A stretch of 64,000 nucleotides of DNA from Actinoalloteichus hymeniacidonis (lineage in GTDB: Bacteria > Actinomycetota > Actinomycetes > Mycobacteriales > Pseudonocardiaceae). Where the stretch lies: positions 5,394,001-5,458,000 of the forward strand of contig NZ_JACHIS010000001.1 of NCBI RefSeq assembly GCF_014203365.1, given 5' to 3'. The position numbers and the translations under genes are program-made. A model generated the notes under the pieces. It was not told where the DNA came from. It saw only the letters and a list, made by a program, of their open reading frames with translations, and ran no database searches. Shown here one piece after another: positions 27,822 to 36,300 of this stretch; positions within the stretch are counted from its first letter, which is position 1; each line of letters begins with the position of its first letter.

Positions 27822-29291
27822 TCATTCGGCGTCGTAGCGCTCCAGGAAGCTGTAGACGTCGGTCTCGTCCACGCCGGGGAACGTCCCCGGCGGCATGGCG
27901 GCCAACACGTGGGAGTTCCCGCGCGCCGAGGGCCAGGCGAAGCCCTCCCAACGACCTGCCAGGTCGGCCGGTGGACGACGGCAGCACTCGCCGGTCGGGC
28001 ATCGCGACACCGCCCGGTTGGTGGTGTCCCGACCCCGGAACCAACGGGAATCGGCATAGGGCACGCCCAGCGTGATGGCGAAATTACGCTCCCGGCTCGG
28101 GTCGACATGCGAGACACACCAGTGCGTGCCGTTGGGCTTGTCGGTGTACTGGTAGTGGATCGAGTACCGATCCGGTGAGCCGAAGACCCGTCGGCCGGAC
28201 CACTGGCGGCACATCCGCTGTCCCTCGATCGCGCCCGCGGCATCGGTCGGCAGGATCAGGCCGTCGTTCTCGTAGGCCTTGAGGATGATGCCGGTCTCGT
28301 CGTTGCGCACGAAGTGTCCGACCAGGTCGAGATGGCGGGTCGACAGGTTGGTGAATCGGTGCGCGGCCATCTCGTAGGACACCGAGAACACGTCCCGCAG
28401 GTCCTCCACCGCGAGGTCGCGATCCGCCTTGGCCTGCGCGAGAAACGGCACCGCCGACGACTCGGGGATCAGGGTCGCCGCGGCGAAGTAGTTCGCCTCG
28501 ACCCGTTGAGAGAGGAAATCCGCGAACCCCTTCGGCTGAGAGTGACCGAGAACGAAGTGTCCGAGGGTGTGCAACAGAATCGTGCGCGGGCTGTGCATCC
28601 CGACCGACTCGCGCTTCAGGTAGATGCGCCGATGGCGCAGATCCGTGACCGATCGCACGGTCCTCGGCAGGTCGGGGACATAGCGCACGGTGAACCCGCA
28701 GTGGGCGACGATCGACATCACCGTCCCCTCCGACAAGGCGCCGCCGGTGTAGCCGACGGCCGCCAGGGTTCGGGCGGCGGCCTGTTCGACCTCGGGGAAA
28801 TAGTTGTCCTGTTCCCGCATCCGCGTCCGCAGGGCGGCGTTGGCCAGCCGGGCCTCCTCCGGGGTCGCGGCGCGCCGGGCATCGCGGCTCCGCAGTTCGC
28901 CGTAGAGCCCCAGCAGGTGTTCGAGGACCTCATTGGGCACCCGCCTGCCGATCTTGAGGTGGCCCAGGCCCAGCGAGGCGTACAGCGGATCCCGTTGCGC
29001 CTCGTCCAGTGCGATCTCCAGCTCGTCGCGGCGGGTCGGCGCCTCGCCGGAGAGCAGTTCCTCGATCGACACCCCGAGCGCGTCGGCGAGCCGGTGCAGC
29101 AGCGAGAGCTTCGGTTCCCGCTTGCCGTTCTCCAACAACGAGAGCTGCGAGGGCGCCCGCCCGACCCGCTCCCCCAGCTCGGCCAGGGTCAGGCCCCGGC
29201 GGCTGCGCAGGTGCCGGAGGCGCTTGCCAAGCGTGATGAGATCGCGGTCGACGCCTAATTTCGTGGAATCTTCCGAACTGAAGCCCGCCAT
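27822..29291 (-). CDS. ramB: RamB-like short-chain acyl/acetate-responsive regulator
   Basis: 489 residues. N-terminal XRE helix-turn-helix (LRHLRSRRGLTLAELGERVGRAPSQLSLLENGKREP, about 25-62), an ImmA/IrrE-like domain in the middle, and the C-terminal domain of short-chain fatty-acid regulators (from about residue 330). Such proteins control aceA/glyoxylate-shunt genes in corynebacteria and mycobacteria, and here it diverges from isocitrate lyase. The metalloprotease-like motif reads ILLHTLGHFVLGH, with Thr where HExxH proteases have the catalytic Glu, so proteolysis is unlikely. A cluster of conserved cysteines lies near the C-terminus (SRCPTGECCRRP). Confidence 0.9.
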   Translation of the reverse strand: MAGFSSEDSTKLGVDRDLITLGKRLRHLRSRRGLTLAELGERVGRAPSQLSLLENGKREPKLSLLHRLADALGVSIEELLSGEAPTRRDELEIALDEAQRDPLYASLGLGHLKIGRRVPNEVLEHLLGLYGELRSRDARRAATPEEARLANAALRTRMREQDNYFPEVEQAAARTLAAVGYTGGALSEGTVMSIVAHCGFTVRYVPDLPRTVRSVTDLRHRRIYLKRESVGMHSPRTILLHTLGHFVLGHSQPKGFADFLSQRVEANYFAAATLIPESSAVPFLAQAKADRDLAVEDLRDVFSVSYEMAAHRFTNLSTRHLDLVGHFVRNDETGIILKAYENDGLILPTDAAGAIEGQRMCRQWSGRRVFGSPDRYSIHYQYTDKPNGTHWCVSHVDPSRERNFAITLGVPYADSRWFRGRDTTNRAVSRCPTGECCRRPPADLAGRWEGFAWPSARGNSHVLAAMPPGTFPGVDETDVYSFLERYDAE

Positions 29292-29410
29292 GCCTTGATG
29301 GTAAGAGAAGTTCTACCGTTCTTTCCAGGGTGCAGGACTAGAAGTAGCGGGCGAACCCGGCCGATCCTCGATGCCAAGCACAACGGGCGAGTCGAGGGAA
29401 GGCGGACACC
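29292..29410. promoter_or_regulatory. Divergent ramB-like / aceA promoter region
   Basis: A 119-base divergent intergenic region that must hold both promoters and the regulator's binding site. The most AT-rich part (about 29300-29325) contains a direct repeat GTTCT-ACC-GTTCT. I regard it only as a candidate operator. Confidence 0.4.
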
Positions 29411-30721
29411 ATGACCAGTCCAGACACCGACCGAGGCCGGGTCGATCGCGCGAACGCGGTCACCGAGCTGCGCATCCAGTGGGACGCCGATCCCCGATGG
29501 CGGTCCACCCGGCGCGAGCACACGGCCGAGGACGTCGTCCGGCTCCGAGGTTCGGTCACCGAGCAGCACACCCTGGCGGACTTGGGCGCGCGGCGGCTCT
29601 GGGACCTGCTGAATCGAGACGACGGCTCCTACGTGCACTCGCTCGGCGCGTTGACCGGCAACCAGGCCGTCCAGCAGGTCCGCGCCGGGTTGCAGGCCAT
29701 CTACCTGTCGGGCTGGCAGGTGGCCGCCGATGCCAACCTGGCGGGCCAGACCTATCCCGATCAGAGCCTCTACCCGGTCAACTCGGTCCCGCAGGCGGTG
29801 CGCCGGATCAACAACGCGCTGCTGCGGGCCGACCAGATCAGCTGGTCGGAGGGACAGACCGACAGCCCGCACTGGTTGGCCCCGATCGTCGCCGATGCCG
29901 AGGCGGGCTTCGGCGGAGTGCTCAACGCCTACGAGTTGATGAAGTCGATGATCGAGGCAGGCGCGGCGGGCGTGCACTGGGAAGACCAGCTGGCCGCGGA
30001 GAAGAAATGCGGTCATCTCGGCGGCAAGGTCTTGGTGCCCACCAGCCAACACATCCGCACCCTGGGAGCCGCCCGACTCGCCGCCGACGTCGCCGGGGTG
30101 CCCAGTCTGATCATCGCCAGGACCGACGCGCAGGCGGCGAACCTGCTCACCAGCGACATCGACGAGCGCGATCAGCCCTTCCTCACCGGCGAGCGGACCC
30201 GCGAGGGCTTCCACGAGGTCACCGGCGGCATCGATCCCTGCATCAGCCGGGGCCTCGCCTATGCGCCGTATGCGGATCTACTGTGGATGGAGACCGGCAC
30301 CCCCGACCTGCCCACCGCGCGCCGCTTCGCCGAGGCCATCAAGGCCGAGTACCCCGACCAGCTGTTGGCCTACAACTGCTCCCCGTCGTTCAACTGGCGC
30401 AGGCACCTCGACGACACCACCATCGCGGGCTTCCAACGGGAATTGGCCGCGATGGGCTATCGCTTCCAGTTCATCACCCTCGCGGGCTTCCACTCCCTGA
30501 ACCACGGAATGTTCTCGCTGGCCAAGCGCTACGCCACCGAGGGCATGACCGCCTACGTCGACCTCCAGGAAGCCGAGTTCGCCGCCGAGAACGACGGCTA
30601 CACCGCCACCCGCCATCAACGCGAGGTCGGCACCGGCTACTTCGACCTGATCAGCAACGCGGTCTCCCCCGGCGGCTCGACCACTGCGCTGGCCGGGTCG
30701 ACGGAGGCGGCGCAGTTCTGA
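29411..30721 (+). CDS. aceA: Isocitrate lyase
   Basis: 436 residues. Cleaves isocitrate to succinate and glyoxylate, first step of the glyoxylate shunt for growth on acetate and fatty acids. The catalytic loop [10 protein letters not shown] has Cys200. Also present: [12 protein letters not shown], the metal-site region [12 protein letters not shown], the substrate-loop region [10 protein letters not shown] and [12 protein letters not shown]. Length is typical of actinobacterial ICL1. Divergent from the RamB-like regulator. No malate synthase gene is within the window. Confidence 0.97.
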   Translation: MTSPDTDRGRVDRANAVTELRIQWDADPRWRSTRREHTAEDVVRLRGSVTEQHTLADLGARRLWDLLNRDDGSYVHSLGALTGNQAVQQVRAGLQAIYLSGWQVAADANLAGQTYPDQSLYPVNSVPQAVRRINNALLRADQISWSEGQTDSPHWLAPIVADAEAGFGGVLNAYELMKSMIEAGAAGVHWEDQLAAEKKCGHLGGKVLVPTSQHIRTLGAARLAADVAGVPSLIIARTDAQAANLLTSDIDERDQPFLTGERTREGFHEVTGGIDPCISRGLAYAPYADLLWMETGTPDLPTARRFAEAIKAEYPDQLLAYNCSPSFNWRRHLDDTTIAGFQRELAAMGYRFQFITLAGFHSLNHGMFSLAKRYATEGMTAYVDLQEAEFAAENDGYTATRHQREVGTGYFDLISNAVSPGGSTTALAGSTEAAQF

Positions 30722-30918
30722 GGTCCCTCGGCGCATCGCATGCCGCTACGGCGATCTGAAGGTCGGCCGTCGTAGCGGTGTGCACGACCAAACGTGCACT
30801 TAATGCCACCTGGTCCTCACATAGAGTATTGAAGGGGTGGGATGTTGAAGTGCTGGCATGGATTGCCAGGTCCACGGGAGCCGGCCCTGATGACATGCGC
30901 TGACAACTGGAGAGAGAC

Positions 30919-31047
30919 GTGCCGGGAAACGCAAAATCGCAACCACAAGGCCAATGGCCAGCGCGGATTGACTTGAGGTCCTTCGGTGGACACGGGGATC
31001 TGTTCGAGGCGTTTCCCGCACGGTGGCGCATCGAGCGCTCGACGTGA
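30919..31047 (+). CDS. Possible 42-residue ORF ahead of the ABC-3C component
   Basis: GTG start preceded by GGAGAGAG. Encodes a short Arg-rich peptide (for example WPARIDLRSFGG and EAFPARWRIERST) and stops overlapping the GTG start of the next gene. The close spacing and ribosome-binding site argue for translation. The peptide matches no family I know and may be the relic of a larger upstream partner gene. The preceding 200 bases (30722-30918) show no other gene. Confidence 0.3.
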   Translation: MPGNAKSQPQGQWPARIDLRSFGGHGDLFEAFPARWRIERST

Positions 31048-31313
31048 TCATGCCAACCAGGGACATTCCACCGGACCGCTGTCTGCTGGCAGTCGGGGCC
31101 CAAATCCTGCTTCAACTAAGCGAACCGTGCTCCGTCAGTCGAGTGTGGAGCCGATTGACCGCATGGCGAGCGGAGAACGATCACCGATCCTCGGTGCCCT
31201 TTGGCTGGTTCGTCCTAGGCCTCGACATGCTGTACTGCTTGGGCGTGGTCGAGTTGGACCAAGGTGTTCTCATCGTGAGAAACGTGCCTCCCACTCCCGC
31301 TATGCCTTGTTAA
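31044..31313 (+). CDS. ABC-three component (ABC-3C) system middle component, MC6-like
   Basis: 89 residues from GTG 31044 (M-IMPTRDIPPDRCLL). The pattern (L/M)PT(K/R)xxxxDRxLLxVGAxILxxL, then an internal Trp (VSRVWSRL) and GWFVLGLDMLYCLGVVELDQGVL, fits the small middle components of ABC-3C conflict systems, which normally bridge a Rad50-like ABC ATPase and a C-terminal-domain effector. Neither partner is visible: 30722-31043 upstream and 31314-31528 downstream contain no ATPase motif. It is therefore an orphan or a decayed locus, with less biased codon use than the neighbouring core genes. Family call from memory of the pattern, not a search. Confidence 0.6.
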   Translation: MIMPTRDIPPDRCLLAVGAQILLQLSEPCSVSRVWSRLTAWRAENDHRSSVPFGWFVLGLDMLYCLGVVELDQGVLIVRNVPPTPAMPC

Positions 31314-31528
31314 CACTTCATACAGGAACGACTAGCAGCGCTCGCATCGCCGAGGGTCATTCGACCCGTGGCGTGCAGCCGAAAGGCCGGGGCCGCTTTG
31401 CTCTGTATGGCCGAATCCGAGCATCTAGTCCGAATAGTGCCCGCGAACAGCCCACGCGGTCACCGAAGGAGCGCTAACGTCCTTCTTCGGTGGTCAGACA
31501 CGTCGTCTGCCCTCACACGGAGGTAGCA

Positions 31529-32059
31529 ATGACGGGGCCCGAAGATCGACGCGCTCGGTTGGAGGCACGCAACGCGGCCATGCGCGAGCAGGTCGACCAG
31601 TTGATGGGTCAATTGCGCAAACAGACGGATCAGCTCCGCGATGCACAGGCGGAAGCGGCTGCAGCCAGCGCCAAGGTCAGCTCCGCGGACGGCCTCGTCA
31701 CCGCCACCGTCGACGCGAGCGGCGCATTGACCCGCTTGGAGTTCGCGCCGAGCGCCTTCGCGCGCAGCACCCCCGAGAAGCTGGGTCGAACCGCCACCGA
31801 GGTGGTGCGGCAGGCATCGACGCAGGTCGGGCAGCGCGTCGCCGACATCATGGCTCCGCTCCACGAGGGCACGCCCGACCTCGCCGACCTGGTCGAGGGC
31901 GCCCCGTCGTTCCGCGATCTGCTCAATCCGAACCTCAAGCCGACCGCCCCGCCGGAAGCGGCACCACCACCGGCCCAGACCCGGCCGAAGCGGCCGGTTC
32001 GCGACGACGCGGATGACGAGGAGCCGCAGAGTTGGCTGACCGGCGGTGACTCCAGATGA
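31529..32059 (+). CDS. YbaB/EbfC-like protein of a type VII effector operon
   Basis: 176 residues; ATG with GGAGGT 4 bases upstream. N-terminal coiled coil (about residues 5-50), then the YbaB-like core (SADGLVTATVDASGALTRLEFAP ... EVVRQASTQVGQRVADIMAPL), and a disordered Pro/acidic C-terminus. Related proteins often precede WXG100 and polymorphic-toxin genes in Pseudonocardiales and may be nucleoid-associated or a chaperone. First gene of the island; the stop overlaps the WXG100-like start (ATGA). Confidence 0.8.
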   Translation: MTGPEDRRARLEARNAAMREQVDQLMGQLRKQTDQLRDAQAEAAAASAKVSSADGLVTATVDASGALTRLEFAPSAFARSTPEKLGRTATEVVRQASTQVGQRVADIMAPLHEGTPDLADLVEGAPSFRDLLNPNLKPTAPPEAAPPPAQTRPKRPVRDDADDEEPQSWLTGGDSR

Positions 32060-32370
32060 GCGACGGCTACGAGGTCGATCCGGCCGCGCTGCGCACGGCG
32101 GCATCGGGATTCACCGGGGCGTCGGATTCATTGGAGGCGGCACGCACCAGTCTGGAAGGGGCCCTGAGTTCCGAGGGCAACTGCTGGGGTGCCGATGAGG
32201 CCGGCGAGACCTTCAGCAGCGAGTACGTGCCGAACTCCCAGATGGCACTCGAGGCCTTCGTCAATCTGGTCGCAGGGTTGACCGGATTGAAGACCAATCT
32301 CGATGGGGCCGCCGACACCTGGGAGACGATGGACGAAGAGAGCGCCGACTCGTTCCGGAGTGGGTCATGA
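32056..32370 (+). CDS. WXG100/EspC-like type VII secretion target
   Basis: 104 residues forming a predicted helical hairpin, with the turn NCWGADEAGETF in place of a strict WXG. The N-terminal helix starts VDPAALRTAASGF and the second helix contains NSQMALEAFVNLVAGL. Such proteins are secreted by ESX systems, alone or as partners for LXG/WXG toxins. Overlaps both neighbours (ATGA each side), so it is coupled to the YbaB-like and YezG-like genes. No ESX core genes (EccB/C/D/E) are in the window. Confidence 0.85.
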   Translation: MSDGYEVDPAALRTAASGFTGASDSLEAARTSLEGALSSEGNCWGADEAGETFSSEYVPNSQMALEAFVNLVAGLTGLKTNLDGAADTWETMDEESADSFRSGS

Positions 32371-33215
32371 CCGCCACCGCTGGTTTTCCCGATGGCCCGT
32401 ACGGCGTCTGGCGCGGTCAGGTTTTCCGAGTGGCGACGGCGGGCCCCGGCCGCGTGGTGCTGACCGTCCTCCATGGCGATCCCGTACCTGCGGGTTTCCA
32501 GGCCCGTGCGAACGGTCGAGTGGTCGGCAAGGTCGCGGAATCCGAGCTGTTTGAACGGTTCTCGCTGAGCACCTACGGCCTCGTCGACGGTGAGCGCTAC
32601 CTCGTCACCGGTGAGGACGGCGACAGGCTGCAACTCTCCTGGACCGGCCGAGACGCCGTCCGAGCCCGCGAACTGGGTCTGACCGTGTATGAGCGCACGG
32701 GCTTCTTCGGCTCCGCGACGCGGGCCGAACTGGTTGCCCTGTGGCAGCAGCGCACCGAGACCGCCCGGGCCGACGATGTGCGATCCGATGCCGACCGTCC
32801 GTTGCGGACCGAGGCCGAGCTGCGGCAGGCGATCAGTGCCGCCGTCATCGCGTCCGTTCCCCCGCCATGGCGGGCCGTCGACCTCGAATTCCGTGAGGTC
32901 GGCGGGCATGCCGAACTGATCTGTCGCAGTGTCGGCGCGGACGGCGCCGCGCGATTCTGGTCGCCGCATCCCGCCGTGAGCCAAGCCTTCGGTGAGCTTC
33001 GTACGACCTCGGCCGCTTCAGAACGGGGAGTCTGGTTGGCCGCCGCCCTCCGTGTCCGGCCGGACGGCAGCCCGGGCGGGATCTCCCACGACGACGAGAC
33101 CACCTGGTTCGTCCCGCCGCCGATCGCGGCGCTGGACACGGAAATCTCGCGGCATCCCCGTCCCGAGGATGCGCGGCCCGCATGGTGGCGGGCATTGACG
33201 AACAACCGTCGCTGA
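32367..33215 (+). CDS. Two-domain protein with C-terminal YezG-like immunity domain
   Basis: 282 residues. N-terminal part (about 1-130) with FPDGPYGVWRGQVFRV is of unknown fold. From about residue 150 it resembles the proteins encoded downstream of the toxin: TEAELRQAISAAVIASVPPPWRAVDLEFREVGG, ASERGVWLAAALRVRPDG, then an acidic/Trp stretch and a terminal PEDARPAWW. This layout (helix, P-W, strand, G-W, strand, acidic patch) is that of YezG-type immunity proteins for Endonuclease_NS_2 toxins. It overlaps the WXG100-like stop. Probably binds the toxin or its nuclease tip before secretion; inference. Confidence 0.6.
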   Translation: MTATAGFPDGPYGVWRGQVFRVATAGPGRVVLTVLHGDPVPAGFQARANGRVVGKVAESELFERFSLSTYGLVDGERYLVTGEDGDRLQLSWTGRDAVRARELGLTVYERTGFFGSATRAELVALWQQRTETARADDVRSDADRPLRTEAELRQAISAAVIASVPPPWRAVDLEFREVGGHAELICRSVGADGAARFWSPHPAVSQAFGELRTTSAASERGVWLAAALRVRPDGSPGGISHDDETTWFVPPPIAALDTEISRHPRPEDARPAWWRALTNNRR

Positions 33216-33337
33216 TCTCTCGGGACACGCCTCGGCGGGTCCCTACACGCACCACCATGGCCCGCCTGGGCCGGTTCTCGCTCCGACTCGCTGTTCACCC
33301 GGCCTGTTTCGCGGCCCGAAGACACTAGGTGCGCCCC

Positions 33338-36300
33338 ATGGGTATGGAGATCCCCGACGAGGTCAAGTGGCTCATCCCGATCTGTGTGGGGATGAGCTGG
33401 CCCGAGGGTGACGAGACGGCGCTGCGCAGGCTGGGCGAGGCATGGCGCCAAGCGGCCAGTGAAGTCGGCGGTGTGATCCAGCAGGGTCAAGCGGCGGCCG
33501 ATGCCTCGCTGGCCTGTATGGAGGGCGAGACGGCCGACGCCTTCCAGGAGATGTGGAATCAGTTCGTCGCGGGTGATGAACAGTTCCTCGTCTCCTTACA
33601 GGAGTTCTGCGAGGGGCTCGGGGCGAGCTGCGACGATTCCGCGCTCGAGGTCGAATACACCAAGTACATGATCATCGCATCGCTGATCATGTTGGCGATT
33701 CAGATCGCGGCGATGATCGCGGCGGCGTTCGTCACCTTCGGCACCGCGAGTGCGGGCATCCCGGTCGCCCAGGCGGCGACCAGGCTCACCGTGCAGATGA
33801 TCTTCCGGCAGCTCATCATCTCGATTCTGAAGAGTGTGGCCATCGAGGTGGCCATGTCGGTCGGCCTCGACGCCGCCATCCAGGGCCTCCAGATGCTGCA
33901 GGGCAACCGGGACGGGATGGACTGGGGCAAGATCAAGGATTCCGCGATCAGCGGGGTCGTCTCCGGTGTCGTCGGCGGCGTCTCCGGGGTCGTGCCGACC
34001 GGTGCGACCGGCGCGCTGTCCGACAGCGTGGGCGGAACCCTGGCCGACCAGGCGTTACGCGGGGCGACCAGGGGTGCCGCCGAGGGCGTCGCGAGCACCG
34101 TGGCCGAAGGCTTGGTCACCGGCCAGGGCTTCACCGGCCAAGACCTGCTCTACGGTGCGACCTCCGGTGCGGTCGGCGGCGCGGTCGACGGGGCGCAGAG
34201 CGGCGCCGAGGGGCTGAGCGCCGCGAACATCGATACCGACGGCGGCGGGTCCGGGGCAGATGGTGGGTCCGGCTCGGACGGCGGCGGGTCTGGCTCGGAC
34301 GGTGGTTCTGGTCCGGATGGTGGCTCTGGTCCGGCGGGCGGGCTTCCGTCCGAGTCGGGTACACCCAACTCCCTGCTCAGCGCCACCGGCGGCAGCCCCG
34401 ATTCCGGCGGCTCGGGGTTGGGGAACACGAGCAGCGGCGGGTCTTCCGGCGGCTCTGGGAGCAGTTCGACCAGCGGCTCGAATTCGGGTTCGAGCAGTGG
34501 TGGTTCGGATGGTGGCGGCGGTTCGGACAGCGGCGGCACCAGCCCGAATAGCACCGCGAGTACGACGCCGAGCAGCTCCGGGCTCGGCGACAGCGGACCG
34601 AGCACGACCAGTACGGCCCCGGACTCGAGTCCCTCGACCAGCGGCGGCCCCGATTCGCTCGGCGCTCGTCTCGATGGCGGGTCCGACTCGGGCGGCTCGG
34701 CACCGACCGCACCGGATTCGGGCTTATCAACGCAGTCCGCACCGCTAGCGGCGGATTCGGGTTCGCCGGGCGGCAGTCCCTCGGACGGCGGCGGCACCTC
34801 GACAGGCGGCAGCCCGCCGGACGGCGGAAGGCCGGACAGCGCCGGGCCGAGCACGGATGCGCCCGCGTCCTCCTCGACGACGTCCGCACCACAACCCGAC
34901 GGGCCCGCCGCCGGACCGACGCCGGATTCCGGTTCCACAACTCCGTCTTCCTCGGCGGCGCCGGATGCAGCCACGCCCGACGCTGCGGGGTCGTCGAACC
35001 CATCCAGCCCGGGCGGTCCGACCAATCCGGCTCCGGACGCCGGATCCGGTAACGGCGGGCCGGGAGGCGGCGGTTCCGGTGGCGGTGCAGGCGGCACTCC
35101 GGCTGGCGGCACTCCGGCTGGTGGCAGCGCACCGGGAGGCAGCAGCCCGGATCGCAGCGCCACGGCGGGCCCGCCGGATGCACCGACCACCTCGAACGGC
35201 CCCTCGGCGGGGCCGATATCCGCCCCGGATCTCGATGGCGCTCCGGACCCAGCCCGCAGCGGGTCCACCGCGTCCGCCGCAAGCTTCGACGCCCCGTCGG
35301 GAGCCGCGCCCGGCGGCGCTCCGACGAGCCCCACCGCCGATTCGACCGGCGGCCCAGGCAACGGCGGATCGACCCCCGGATCGTCGCAGTCCCCCAGCGG
35401 ACCTCGCCCAGACCAGGTCCCGAGCGGTGCGACCCCGCGTCCAGGTGACTCCGCGCCCCAGGCGCCGGGCAATCCCGGTGGGTTCGGCCCGAGTAGCCCC
35501 AACGACCCGGCGGGTTTCGGCCCCAGCGGTGGCGTGCCCGGTCCAACGAACCCCGGGCCGAATGCCCCGCACTCGACCGGCGGACTGGACGCCGCAGGAC
35601 CGGCGGGCTTCGGCCCCACCGGTCCCGGTGCTACCGGCCCCAGACCAGAAGCGCCCCCGTCGGCGCCTCTGACGATCTCGGCGAGTTCGACCGGTGGATC
35701 CGACGCGCCGTTCTCCGGCGGACAGCCGGGTTTCCAGGGCGGCGGCTCTCCCAGTGCTCCCGCGGCCGGTAACCCGGCGGGTTTCGGCGGCTCGGCTGGC
35801 GGCCCAGCGGGTGGCATGGCCGGCGGCATGCCCGGGTCCGTGCCGTTCGGACCGGCTCCGGGCGGAATGGGCGGGCAGCCGGGCGGCGGTCCGGGTTCGT
35901 TCGGGCCCGCCGGACAGCCGGCTCCGCAACCCGGCGGTGGGCAACCCGGACCCGGCAGGCCCGGACCACAGCAGCCCGGCCTCGGACATCCCGGCTCGCC
36001 GCCGCCCGCGGGTCCGCCGCCTGCGGGTCCGCCGCAGCCCGGCCACAGCGGGCCACCACCACGCGGCCTGCCACCACAGAACTTCGGCGGACCGCCGCCG
36101 AATCAGTCCGGTGGCCCGACCCCACCGCAGGGCGGACCGGGTTACCCGACGCAACCGCGTCCGGCAGGCCCGCCTATGCCCTTCGGGCCAACCGGCCCGG
36201 GTGGTCCGGGCGGTCCCGGCGGCTTCGGTCAACCGGGCCCCGGCCCCGGCCAGCCAGGCCCGCAACAGCTAGCGCCGCACCAGGGCGGGCCTGGGAACCC

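Noticed and set aside
34150-36265. Long minus-strand reading frames opposite the toxin linker (Pro- or Arg-rich, up to about 560 codons)
   Set aside because: They mirror the Gly/Ser/Pro-rich coding strand, show no domain pattern and have no ribosome-binding site. They are composition artefacts.
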